Positions 34,079 to 42,548 of a stretch of 63,235 nt of DNA are shown in pieces; positions within the stretch are counted from its first letter, which is position 1; each line of letters starts with the position of its first letter. Location: the NCBI RefSeq assembly GCF_030068505.1, contig NZ_JAQOSO010000102.1:1-63235 (forward strand). Direction: 5' to 3'. A program made the position numbers and the translations under genes. This DNA comes from Roseofilum capinflatum BLCC-M114. Lineage in GTDB: Bacteria; Cyanobacteriota; Cyanobacteriia; Cyanobacteriales; Desertifilaceae. The notes under the pieces are model-generated. The model searched no databases, had not been told where the DNA came from, and saw only the letters and a program-made list of their open reading frames with translations.

Positions 34079-35197
34079 CTACGATGATTTGCTTATATTA
34101 CTTTGACGCGATAAAACTCCCGTTTCGCTTCGCGATCGCATCATTTCGGCAAATTCTTCTGAAGTTATTGCCTGTTCCACCGGCCATACTCCGGGTTTTT
34201 TGAGCTTCCCATTCCAGATCCACTCGGCTAAGGCTCCTGTGCCACATCCGGCGGCGATCGCCGTGTGGGGATGGTAAAATCGGCTCTGATAGTGGGCCCG
34301 TTGTCCGTCTTTCTCTCCTTCCGCTTCAACGATCATGACGATACCGACTCCAGAGAAGCGATCGCTCACCTGAGTCATGCGATAACTAATTTGCGAGAGT
34401 CCTTCAATAACGAGGGGATGGTTGATCCAAGATTGGGGTAATTTGGTCATTAGAGCGGTTAAACGGTTGTAAATATCCGGTGCAGAACCAAATTTCGTAA
34501 TTACATTCTGTACCGGGAAACTTTCCGCTAATGTCCAAGCTTCCGGCACATCATACCAATAGACTCCCAGAGAATTAAATGGGGGGCCAAAATCGATGAT
34601 TTGGCGATCGCTGTAGGGGGCGATCGTTTGCCATTGTCCCCCCATCCAGGCTAAAAACGGATGTTGCAGCCCCAAAAACGTTGTCCGCATCACCGTAATT
34701 CCAGCACCTCCAGACCCTCCCACCGCATAATAGAGGCGAATGGTTTCTACTCGGTCAAAGCCATCTACCGCTTGCCGCACCATGCCATTAGAAATGCCCG
34801 GAAACACCCCCGTATTCACGATCGCGGTAATTCCAGCCTCTTGTGCTGCGGGGGCTAACTCCAGTGCTTTTTGGGTAAACGAGCGATGATCGCTCACATC
34901 CAGATAATTGACTCCTTGCTCAATACAGCTTTTGAGGACTCTAGCATCCCGATGGTGAAAGGGGCCCGCGCAATGAATCACCAGTTGACTTTCGGCGATC
35001 GCCTTTTGGAGCTGTTCCAGATTTCCTAAATCCAGGGGCAAAAATTCCCCGATTAGGTCTCGATCCTTTCTCGGATGCTGACGACCCGTGACCACCAGCT
35101 TTGCGTCCATGTGCTGTTGCAAATCTTGGGCCACATGATGGCCAATTCTTCCCGTTCCTCCGATAATTAAGATCTGATTTTTAGCCAACTGCTTCAC
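34079..35197 (-). CDS. Saccharopine dehydrogenase-like NAD(P)-binding protein
   Basis: The 372-residue protein starts with a Rossmann motif, ILIIGGTGRIGHHVAQDL (residues 9-26). It goes on with DLGNLEQLQKAIAESQLVIHCAGPF and the VNYLDVSDH segment typical of the saccharopine dehydrogenase-like family. Members in cyanobacteria are often of unknown substrate and are annotated loosely. The start is probably GTG 35197. No signal peptide is present. A lysine-catabolism role cannot be claimed from sequence. The gene is separated from agrE by a spacer with MITE-like element B and faces away from it. Confidence 0.8.
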   Translation of the reverse strand: MKQLAKNQILIIGGTGRIGHHVAQDLQQHMDAKLVVTGRQHPRKDRDLIGEFLPLDLGNLEQLQKAIAESQLVIHCAGPFHHRDARVLKSCIEQGVNYLDVSDHRSFTQKALELAPAAQEAGITAIVNTGVFPGISNGMVRQAVDGFDRVETIRLYYAVGGSGGAGITVMRTTFLGLQHPFLAWMGGQWQTIAPYSDRQIIDFGPPFNSLGVYWYDVPEAWTLAESFPVQNVITKFGSAPDIYNRLTALMTKLPQSWINHPLVIEGLSQISYRMTQVSDRFSGVGIVMIVEAEGEKDGQRAHYQSRFYHPHTAIAAGCGTGALAEWIWNGKLKKPGVWPVEQAITSEEFAEMMRSRSETGVLSRQSNISKSS

Positions 35198-35319
35198 CTC
35201 AACGGGTTATGAAATCCTGACTCTTTCTGGGTAAAGAGTCTTAACCATGATAGGATATTGGGTTGGCATAAGGCTTCTATCTCTTAACCGTTTTCAGCCT
35301 AAAAAACGGAAAACAGATA

Positions 35320-35515
35320 TATAGCGTTTTCATTTTAAGACGCACTCCTTGGAATGTCCTCTTCCTATATCCCTCTCCCACAGGAGAGGGACTTTGGCTC
35401 CCCTTCTCCCTTCGACTTCGCTCAGGACAGCGCCTGCGGGAGAAGGGGTTAGGGGATGAGGGGAAAATGTTTCGGCGAGAGCCGACATAAACGCGACTGA
35501 TTGAAAAATGCTATA
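35320..35515. mobile_element. MITE-like element B
   Basis: The ends TATAGCGTTTTCA (35320-35332) and TGAAAAATGCTATA (35502-35515) are imperfect inverted repeats. The core repeats the motif order of element A at 17.9 kb (CTCTCCC stem, GGAGAGGGACTT, GCTCCCCTTCTCC, GCGGGAGAAGG, GGGGATGAGGGG). The 18-bp motif is present in opposite orientation at 35409-35426, inside the CTTCTCC/GGAGAAG stem. The rest of the 374-bp spacer (35198-35319 and 35516-35571) shows no gene. Confidence 0.65.
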
Positions 35516-35571
35516 GCAACTCCAAGAAGACGCAAAATCCTGAAAGCCTCTACCTTATCTTCAATTGAATT

Positions 35572-37680
35572 ATGACTGATCCAATTCGCTTTTTAATGTG
35601 TTCTCCTGACCACTATGACGTGGATTATGTAATTAATCCCTGGATGGAAGGAAATATTCACAAATCCTCTAGTTCTGTGGCGGCAGAACAATGGGAGAAA
35701 CTTCACCATATCATTAAAGACCATGCCATTGTCGAGCTAGTGAAACCCGAACAGGGATGGCCGGATATGGTCTTTACCGCTAATGCGGGTTTGGTGCTGG
35801 GTAAGGATGTTGTTCTCAGCCGGTTTTATCACCCAGAACGACAAGGGGAAGAACCCCATTTTAAGGCCTGGTTTGAATCTCAAGGATTCACAGTCCATGA
35901 ACTGCCCAAAGATGTACCCTTTGAAGGGGCGGGTGATGCCCTGTTTGACCGGGAAGGAAGATGGTTATGGGCGGGATATGGTTTCCGGTCAGAATTGGAT
36001 GCTCATCCGGCGATCGCTGAATGGTTAGATGTAGAAGTCTTGTCCTTACGGTTAATGGATGAGCGCTTTTACCATCTCGATACCTGTTTCTGTCCCTTAA
36101 CTGGGGGCTATTTGCTCTACTATCCAGCCGCCTTTGATGGCTATTCTAATCGCCTGATTGAAATGCGGGTTCCGGCAGAAAAACGGATTGCTATCAGTGA
36201 GCCGGATGCGGTGAATTTTGCTTGTAATGCGGTCAATATTAACGATATTGTCATTCTTAATAAAGCCACTAAGGAGTTACGCGATCGCCTAGAAGCAGTG
36301 GGTTACCGGGTGATTGAAACCCCGTTAACTGAGTTTTTGAAGGCGGGGGGCGCGTCTAAATGCCTCACCCTGCGAATTACGGAACCGGTACGCACGGAAC
36401 TGCACGCCACTACGCAAATCGATACCCGCACGATTCATATGATGGGCCATTTACTCGATGCAGGGTTGATGAACCGGGCGTTAGATTTGATTGTAGATGG
36501 GGGCGGTAGCTTCAAGGTTCTCAACTTTAACTTGGGCGAACAACGGCAAAGTCCCTCGGAAGCGGAGGTGAAAGTTTCGGCTCCTTCGGCGGAAGTGCTG
36601 GACGATATTATGTCCCAGTTGATTGATTTGGGGGCAGTGCCAGCTTCTGAAGATGAGCAAGAATCCTTGCGCGAACCAGTTCCCCAACCAGGAGCGGCTC
36701 CGGATGATTTCTATGTGAGTACCATTTATCCCACAGAAGTGCGGGTTCGGGGCACTTGGGTGAAAGTGCAACATCAACGCATGGATGCCTCGATCGCCGT
36801 GACCTATACGGATCAAGGGCCGGTGGCAAAATGTAAATTAATCCGAGATTTGGCGATCGGTGAAGACGTAATTGTGGGCACTCGCGGCATTCGCACCTTG
36901 CATAAGGTGGAAAACCGGGAGCAAAAAGCGGCTCAAGAATTTAGCTTTATGAGCGGTGGAGTCTCTAGTGAGCGCCGCGTAGAACTGATGGTTGAGCAAG
37001 TGGCTTGGGAATTGCGCCATATCCGCGATCAAGGGGGTAAAGTGGTGGTAACAGCCGGCCCGGTGGTGATTCATACTGGGGGTGGACAGCACCTAGCTAC
37101 CCTGATCCGGGAAGGGTATGTGCAAGCGCTGCTCGGCGGAAATGCGATCGCCGTCCACGATATCGAACAAGCGATGATGGGAACCTCCTTGGGCGTAGAC
37201 ATGAATCAAGGAGTCGCCGTCCAAGGAGGGCATCGTCATCATCTGAAGGTGATTAATAAGATTCGTCGCAGTGGCAGCATCGCCCAAGCGGTAGAGTCTG
37301 GAGTGTTAAGCAAAGGGGTGATGTACGAATGTGTCCGCAATCAAGTCCCCTTTGTCTTAGCCGGTTCCATCCGCGATGATGGCCCATTACCGGATACGCA
37401 AATGGATATGATTTCGGCTCAACAGCAATACGCCGAACTCCTGAAAGGCGCGGATATGGTACTGATGCTCTCCTCCATGCTCCATTCTATCGGCGTGGGC
37501 AATATGACTCCTGCGGGCGTGAAGATGGTTTGTGTAGATATTAATCCGGCTGTCGTGACTAAATTGAGCGATCGCGGTTCCCTAGAATCCATTGGTGTGG
37601 TCACCGATGTAGGCTTATTCCTCAGTCTCTTGGTCAACCAATTGAACCAACTGACCACCGTTTATCAAACCGTATCCTAA
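35572..37680 (+). CDS. agrE: Arginine dihydrolase / ornithine cyclodeaminase (AgrE-type)
   Basis: The 702-residue bifunctional enzyme of cyanobacterial nitrogen metabolism converts arginine to ornithine, CO2 and ammonia, and then ornithine to proline. The N-terminal half (about 1-275) has the guanidine-modifying fold, with VFTANAGLV, the His in YHLDTCFC and the catalytic Cys in GGASKCLTLRI (about 263). The middle (about 285-400) is the TIGR00300-type linker domain, and the C-terminal half (about 440-700) carries the ornithine cyclodeaminase-like NAD-binding part. The ArgZ form is similar. The start ATG 35572 has no strong ribosome site. This path feeds nitrogen from cyanophycin or arginine into central metabolism. 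Confidence 0.92.
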   Translation: MTDPIRFLMCSPDHYDVDYVINPWMEGNIHKSSSSVAAEQWEKLHHIIKDHAIVELVKPEQGWPDMVFTANAGLVLGKDVVLSRFYHPERQGEEPHFKAWFESQGFTVHELPKDVPFEGAGDALFDREGRWLWAGYGFRSELDAHPAIAEWLDVEVLSLRLMDERFYHLDTCFCPLTGGYLLYYPAAFDGYSNRLIEMRVPAEKRIAISEPDAVNFACNAVNINDIVILNKATKELRDRLEAVGYRVIETPLTEFLKAGGASKCLTLRITEPVRTELHATTQIDTRTIHMMGHLLDAGLMNRALDLIVDGGGSFKVLNFNLGEQRQSPSEAEVKVSAPSAEVLDDIMSQLIDLGAVPASEDEQESLREPVPQPGAAPDDFYVSTIYPTEVRVRGTWVKVQHQRMDASIAVTYTDQGPVAKCKLIRDLAIGEDVIVGTRGIRTLHKVENREQKAAQEFSFMSGGVSSERRVELMVEQVAWELRHIRDQGGKVVVTAGPVVIHTGGGQHLATLIREGYVQALLGGNAIAVHDIEQAMMGTSLGVDMNQGVAVQGGHRHHLKVINKIRRSGSIAQAVESGVLSKGVMYECVRNQVPFVLAGSIRDDGPLPDTQMDMISAQQQYAELLKGADMVLMLSSMLHSIGVGNMTPAGVKMVCVDINPAVVTKLSDRGSLESIGVVTDVGLFLSLLVNQLNQLTTVYQTVS

Positions 37681-37722
37681 GCTCCCCGTGAGCAGATAGG
37701 GAGATAGGGAGATGGGAAAATC

Positions 37723-37920
37723 GCCTATTCCCCACTCCCTATTGCCTATTGCCTATTCCCCATTCCCCACTCCCCATTCCCCATTCCCCATTCCCCATTC
37801 CCCATTCCCCACTCCCCATTCCCCATTCCCCATTCCCTATTCCCCATTCCCCATTCCCCATTCCCCATTCCCCACTCCCCATTCCCCACTCCCCACTCCC
37901 CATTCCCTATTCCCCACTCC
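37723..37920. repeat. Large heptamer tandem-repeat array
   Basis: About 28 consecutive 7-bp units fill the region, mostly cccattc with variants (ccactcc, cctattc, cctattg). The period is 7 bp throughout. It lies in the 325-bp spacer between agrE and the ArsR-type gene (37681-38005). Open frames on both strands across it consist only of repeated Pro-Ile-Pro-His-Ser or Gly-Met-Gly-Asn-Gly-Glu-Trp and are not genes. Confidence 0.92.
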
Positions 37921-38005
37921 TTCATGACCCTATTGCCATTGATCAATAAATTGCTACAATTTGAAGAACAACTGCCCACTCATTGTCGTTGATTCTTTAA
38001 CCAAC

Positions 38006-38365
38006 ATGGCATCCCAACAGGTTCCCCAAGAAGTCGTCGATCAAGTTGCTGAATATTTCAGTGTTCTCTCAGAACCCATGCGCTTAAAGCTCTTAAACCT
38101 ATTGCGCGAGCGCGAGCAATGTGTACAAGAGCTAGTGGAAGCAACCCAAACCAGTCAAGCAAACGTCTCGAAGCACCTCAAACTGATGTTACAAGCGGGC
38201 ATTCTGCAACGACGGGCGGAAGGAACGTCAGCCTACTATAGCGTTAAAGACGAATTGATTTTTGAGTTGTGTAATTTAGTGTGCGATCGCCTCGCCAGTC
38301 GCATCGAACAGCAAGCCCGTCAATTCCGAGATTTTAGTATGACGGGCAAACAACTGGTGTCCTAG
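38006..38365 (+). CDS. ArsR-family transcriptional regulator
   Basis: The 119-residue protein from ATG 38006 is a single winged-helix DNA-binding domain. The recognition helix lies in EATQTSQANVSKHLKLM (about 45-61), followed by the wing (LQRRAEGTSAYYSV). Full family length is present. Conserved metal-site Cys pairs are not obvious: Cys occur near residue 37 (QCVQELV) and near 91 (ELCNLVCDRL), so it may sense metals, redox state or nothing. The TTG start at 37961 would add 15 residues of non-conserved sequence, so I trimmed it. The gene is single and its target is unknown. Confidence 0.85.
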   Translation: MASQQVPQEVVDQVAEYFSVLSEPMRLKLLNLLREREQCVQELVEATQTSQANVSKHLKLMLQAGILQRRAEGTSAYYSVKDELIFELCNLVCDRLASRIEQQARQFRDFSMTGKQLVS

Positions 38366-38374
38366 AGGGATTTC

Positions 38375-38971
38375 TTAGAGAGCAAATTCCCGGTCATAGA
38401 CTTCGCGAGTCATCGGTTGCTGAATTTCTAAGCCTCCACCGCCTAAATATTCTAAGGGTTCACCTTCAACTGACAACCAAACGGGAGCCTCTGGGTCTAA
38501 ACTGGTAGCCGTATACAAAATTTGCCCTAATCGTCCCATCATCGAGGCGCTACCGCCTCCTGTGGTGAATTCCTGAGAAATATTTAGGTGAATACCATCT
38601 GCTCTTTCCTCCAAGCTTAACAAGGTTGTGCCTGGGGGGATGGTGCTGGCCATTTCGGGATCGGCGGGAGCCTCTAAAACCGTTTTCAATGCTAGGGTTA
38701 ACTGCTCTTCGGATGACCCAACGGCTTTCATTTGCACCGGAGTAGAGACCAATTCTAAAGCATTTCCCGTGTCTTGGAGCCAATAAGCTTGAGGCGTATT
38801 GTTTTCCGATGGGGTGGGTTGGACTTCTTCCAGGATGGAAGAGGAACTATTTGGGGCCTGCATAGACCGGATCATCCACCAGGCTGTACCCCCTCCAGTC
38901 CCTAAAATTAAGGCTGATAGTCCAACGACTATGCCAATATGAATACCGCGATTTTGTTTATGTTGTTCCAT
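38375..38971 (-). CDS. GerMN-domain membrane-anchored protein
   Basis: The protein is 198 residues from ATG 38971, which has AAGGAC upstream. It begins with a short charged region, then one membrane helix (about 11-34, GIVVGLSALILGTGGGTAWW) and a Ser/Pro-rich linker. A GerMN domain follows (about 65-195: EEQLTLALKTVLEAP, then GTTLLSLEERADGIHLNISQEF). GerMN domains occur in sporulation germination proteins and in cell-wall-associated lipoproteins; in cyanobacteria the role is not known. An N-terminal extension in the same frame to 39133 is an artefact that overlaps the DUF2993 gene. It is convergent with the ArsR gene, only 9 bp away. Confidence 0.8.
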   Translation of the reverse strand: MEQHKQNRGIHIGIVVGLSALILGTGGGTAWWMIRSMQAPNSSSSILEEVQPTPSENNTPQAYWLQDTGNALELVSTPVQMKAVGSSEEQLTLALKTVLEAPADPEMASTIPPGTTLLSLEERADGIHLNISQEFTTGGGSASMMGRLGQILYTATSLDPEAPVWLSVEGEPLEYLGGGGLEIQQPMTREVYDREFAL

Positions 38972-39104
38972 AATTGCCGTCCTTATTGAGTTGCGGGATT
39001 TTGAATACAGTAGGTAAAAGGCAAGGGAAAAAAGGTAAAAGCAACCTGGTTTTCCTATGACCCATAGCCCATTACCAACATATGATATGGATCGAGGTCT
39101 ACTC

Positions 39105-39938
39105 CTATGTATCAGGATCATCTGAAGGGTCAAGGGGAGGCTGAACTCTGAGAAATCCAGCTATTTCCAGTTGACCCGGAGTAATCTGCATCTGCAATAG
39201 GCGCAGGATCACGGAGTTGGATTCGAGGGTGCGGAGGTCAAATTGTTCGCGAACACCCTCTTGAATCAGATCGATCGCCAGGGGAGGAACCGGTTCTTGG
39301 TTAACTGTGACCTCCAGATCGACGAGTTCTAAACCCCACCCTTTTATGATAGTGAAACCCGATTCGACGGCAAGGGCCAGTTCAAAGGGTTCGGAGGAGG
39401 GTTCGGTTTCGGGGTTCGAGAGTTGCACAAGTTGGACTTGCAGTCGTATGCGGTTGTCCAAAAAGGTGATTTGTGGGTTAACGATATGATAGCGCTCCAG
39501 TTGAGCTGCCGCTACACGGGGGAGGGAGGAGATCGCTATTTGTCGCAGGCGATCGCTCATTTCCGGAGAGTCTAACCACTCGTTAAGGGCGGTATCTGTG
39601 AACCCAATGCTTACTCCCGCTTGTAAAGGTCGATCGAGAAAGGACAAACCGGGGCCTTCACGGAAATTGTCCGGGTTGATATCAATGGCATCGGTTTCTA
39701 TCTCCAGTTTAGCCAGTTGTAACCCCGGAGTGAGCATAATTCCTCTTCCGGCGATCCTTAGCTGTCCCACTTGCCCTTGTAGCAGTCGGTGAGCGGGAGC
39801 ATTATCGACCCGTACTTGCCAAGTTTCTGCCTCATCGAAGGTGGATTTGAGGAAAGATTGAGTGATTTGATCCAGCAACAGCCCCGACGGAGAGGCGACT
39901 AGGAATAAGCTGGATAAGAGAATAGTTAAGGCTTCCAT
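39105..39938 (-). CDS. DUF2993 (LmeA-like) lipid-binding protein
   Basis: The 277-residue protein has a weak signal-like N-terminus (MEALTILLSSLFLVASPSG) and a DUF2993 domain over most of its length (NAPAHRLLQGQVGQLRIAG, LELETDAIDINPDNF-like stretch near 85-95, and GFTDTALNEWLDSPEMSDRLR). LmeA-type DUF2993 proteins bind phospholipids at the periplasmic side of the inner membrane. Cyanobacteria often have several copies whose function is untested. It lies on the minus strand, 133 bp upstream of the GerMN gene. The last residues (PPLDPSDDPDT) are acidic. Confidence 0.82.
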   Translation of the reverse strand: MEALTILLSSLFLVASPSGLLLDQITQSFLKSTFDEAETWQVRVDNAPAHRLLQGQVGQLRIAGRGIMLTPGLQLAKLEIETDAIDINPDNFREGPGLSFLDRPLQAGVSIGFTDTALNEWLDSPEMSDRLRQIAISSLPRVAAAQLERYHIVNPQITFLDNRIRLQVQLVQLSNPETEPSSEPFELALAVESGFTIIKGWGLELVDLEVTVNQEPVPPLAIDLIQEGVREQFDLRTLESNSVILRLLQMQITPGQLEIAGFLRVQPPLDPSDDPDT

Positions 39939-40021
39939 GAGTGCAGGTTTGTAAGGGTAAGGTCAGGGGTTTAGATGTTATACAATGATCGAGGATCGAG
40001 CAGTTTTGAGCCTGGGTCTTG

Positions 40022-40204
40022 ATGAAAACTTTAGATTGGCCTCGAATTCTTCGCAATGGGGTGATTACAGCCTGTTTAGCCTATGGATCGATGAGTTTCT
40101 GGACTCAACCCCATTGGTCGATGTTACTGTGGGGAGCGGCGATCGGGGGAGTGGTGGAGTTGGGGTTTCAAGCTAGGCGCGATCGCCAGCCTCCTACTCG
40201 TTAA
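40022..40204 (+). CDS. Small membrane protein of unknown function
   Basis: The 60-residue protein from ATG 40022 has two hydrophobic stretches (GVITACLAYGSMSF and WSMLLWGAAIGGVVELGF) and a basic tail (ARRDRQPPTR). A frame of similar length in another register here (39985-40176) lacks this pattern. It is short and unsupported by family membership, so only moderately likely. Its stop codon lies in a 14-bp tandem duplication (40197-40224) that also contains the end of the convergent kinase gene. Confidence 0.5.
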   Translation: MKTLDWPRILRNGVITACLAYGSMSFWTQPHWSMLLWGAAIGGVVELGFQARRDRQPPTR

Positions 40205-40207
40205 TCA

Positions 40208-42451
40208 CTACTCGTTAATCACTAAAGGTTCAACCAATTCCAGAATTTTATCTAACCGATAATTTTTAGCTAATTCGCCGATCTGCTCTCGACTTTGGCT
40301 CTCAGACTCAGGAAACTCCTTGAGCAGCTCGACAACTTGCTCATCATCTGCTTCACAGCAGGCTTGGTACAATTTTTGCAGCCAAGCCAAAGAGAGGGAT
40401 TCCATCGATTTTTGCAAGTTATCTAACGACTCTAGAGACCCCCCAGCAATAGTTATGTTTTCTACTTGTTCTTTCTCCAAATTCAACGTAATATCTACCC
40501 GATCGGATAGTCTTTGGAACGGCAGAATTACCGTTACTTTTGTCCCCCGACCTACTTGACTCTGAACCCTAATTTCTCCCTCCATTTGCCGTACTATTTT
40601 TTTACACATGGGCAACCCTAATCCCATTCCTTCTTGAAAATCTCCACTCTTGAAATGACGTGAAAAGGGTTCAAATAGATGCTCTAACTCTTGAGGTTCA
40701 ATCCCACACCCAGTATCTTCAACTTCCCATTGAATCCAATCAATTTCTGATAACTCTGGATTAACAGAATTGGGATCTCTCGAAAACTCTCTATCCTCCT
40801 TCTCTGGCTCAAATCGAGTAACTTTTATTTTGATCTCACCTTTTTCAGTGAATTTCAAAGAATTATCCAGTAAGTAATTAAAAATTTTACCAAAGAAGTA
40901 AGCATCTGCTTGAATAAAACGAGGAACATTGGGAGAGAGTTGAAAAACCAAAGACAAATCTTTGCGATTTAATCGAGTTTTAAAGTCAGATAATAATTGT
41001 TCTAAGAATTCTGAAACTGAGATCACACTGATGCATCGGTATTGATCCATATCATCTTTTTTAGAGAGCGAAATAACATCATTGATTAATTCTAAGAGTT
41101 TATATCCACTACTATAAATTTGTACCACTAAGGATTTTTGTGATTCTGCGATTGCCGGATCTTCAACTAGAACTTGACTAAATCCCAAAATACTATTTAA
41201 AGGGGTTCTGAGTTCATGACTCATCTGACTGATAAACTCACTTTTGACTTGATTCGCTTTTTCGGCTCTTTGATTAGCTTGCTTGAGTTGATCGACTTTA
41301 ATTTTCAACTGTTCATTAATGATCTCTAATTCTTGGAAAGAATGATTCAGTTTTGTTGTCATCCCATTGAAGGTCATAGCCAGAGTGCCGATTTCGTCTT
41401 TACTCAATACGGGTACATGACAGTTAAGATCCCCTTGAGAAATCTTGATGGCTGCTTCTGATATTTCAGCAATGGGTTGGACTAATTTACGAGTGACCAT
41501 ATAAATTATTGTTAATATAGTTACCAAAAACAAGCAGCCAATCAGTAAGATTTGGCGAGCGAGTCTTTCGGCTAAAGAAAAGGCTATTTTTTGGGGAATT
41601 TCTGCAACCAAACCCATGTTTTTATCTTCCAACCACCGATAAAATCCTAAGACTGGAATCTGTTCATGGTTTTTATATAAACCCGATCCATTTCTTCCTT
41701 CAAGAACTGAGTTTATGGCTAAACTATTAATCGATATTTTTTCATCTTCATTTTCTAAATGTAGAGAGTTAACAAATGTATTTCTGCCACTAATGCGACC
41801 AATTAAGTATAATCTACTGTTATTTAGATCTGCCTCTTTATGAATAACCTTATCGACTTCTGCTAAATCTAACTCAATGGAAAGATAAGCAATTTTCTGA
41901 TTGTTTTGATAAATTGGAGTGACTAATGTAATGGCTTTATTTTGAGTGATAATAGAGTTATAGAATATGGGATTTATGGTATCTTTTGGGCTAGTAATAT
42001 AAGTTGTCAAGTGTCCTAATGGCTGGTAAGTTTTTTCCAGCAGAGGATTAGTTGAGAGTAGAACAATGCCTTGATTGCTGACGATAGAGACGATTTTGAT
42101 ATTCGATTTGACTTGAGTGATGGTGTTTAAAATGTTTTTGAGTTCTGCATAAGTTTGATCTGCATCAAAACTGGAATCTAATGGAGGGTTAATAAAACGG
42201 TTTGTTTTGGCTATAATTTCCGGAAACTGAGCTAATAAGAAAATATCCTGAATTTGTAGGGAAAACCATTGATTTATTTCATTTTCTTTGAGAGAAACTG
42301 CTAATCCAAGCTGATTAATTACTGATTGCTTGAGGGAAGAACGAGCTAGAAGATAAGCACTCCCAGCAACTAAAACAATAATTAAAAAGGAGACACTTGA
42401 ATAATAAAATGCCAGTTTTCTCAGGAGACTTTTTTCAAAGAAACGAATCAT
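40208..42451 (-). CDS. Cache-HAMP histidine kinase with C-terminal tail domain
   Basis: The 747-residue protein from ATG 42451 has TM1 (about 12-35), an extracytoplasmic Cache-like region (about 40-295), TM2 (about 302-325), HAMP (about 328-380), a coiled coil and HisKA (about 405-470, MSHELRTPLNSIL). HATPase follows (about 515-645, LLDNSLKFTE and GMGLGLPMCKKI), then a 65-residue tail (LSLAWLQKLYQACCEADDE to LVINE) attached directly without a receiver domain. The same tail is found after receivers in the kinases at 7.2 and 25.6 kb. The TTG at 42466 is in frame but less likely. The gene is AT-rich compared with neighbours, like the kinase at 25.6 kb. Confidence 0.9.
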   Translation of the reverse strand: MIRFFEKSLLRKLAFYYSSVSFLIIVLVAGSAYLLARSSLKQSVINQLGLAVSLKENEINQWFSLQIQDIFLLAQFPEIIAKTNRFINPPLDSSFDADQTYAELKNILNTITQVKSNIKIVSIVSNQGIVLLSTNPLLEKTYQPLGHLTTYITSPKDTINPIFYNSIITQNKAITLVTPIYQNNQKIAYLSIELDLAEVDKVIHKEADLNNSRLYLIGRISGRNTFVNSLHLENEDEKISINSLAINSVLEGRNGSGLYKNHEQIPVLGFYRWLEDKNMGLVAEIPQKIAFSLAERLARQILLIGCLFLVTILTIIYMVTRKLVQPIAEISEAAIKISQGDLNCHVPVLSKDEIGTLAMTFNGMTTKLNHSFQELEIINEQLKIKVDQLKQANQRAEKANQVKSEFISQMSHELRTPLNSILGFSQVLVEDPAIAESQKSLVVQIYSSGYKLLELINDVISLSKKDDMDQYRCISVISVSEFLEQLLSDFKTRLNRKDLSLVFQLSPNVPRFIQADAYFFGKIFNYLLDNSLKFTEKGEIKIKVTRFEPEKEDREFSRDPNSVNPELSEIDWIQWEVEDTGCGIEPQELEHLFEPFSRHFKSGDFQEGMGLGLPMCKKIVRQMEGEIRVQSQVGRGTKVTVILPFQRLSDRVDITLNLEKEQVENITIAGGSLESLDNLQKSMESLSLAWLQKLYQACCEADDEQVVELLKEFPESESQSREQIGELAKNYRLDKILELVEPLVINE

Positions 42452-42548
42452 AATGATGGAACTCAAAAGCCATGAATTTGAAGGTTAAGAATAGATGGAG
42501 TATTCAGTAAAGAAAACATCGATTTCTCAGCTATATTACGGGATTATC

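Noticed and set aside
36481-37658. Several minus-strand frames of 64-111 residues opposite agrE
   Set aside because: No domain pattern or start signal; the plus-strand enzyme accounts for the whole stretch.
37712-37979. Open frames on both strands of 66-77 residues rich in Pro-Ile-Pro-His-Ser or Gly-Met-Gly-Asn
   Set aside because: They read through a 7-bp tandem array: three units make 21 bp, so every frame stays open and repeats. They are not genes.
38972-39133. N-terminal extension of the GerMN protein
   Set aside because: It would overlap the DUF2993 gene and add a non-conserved stretch; ATG 38971 has a ribosome site and leads straight into the membrane helix.
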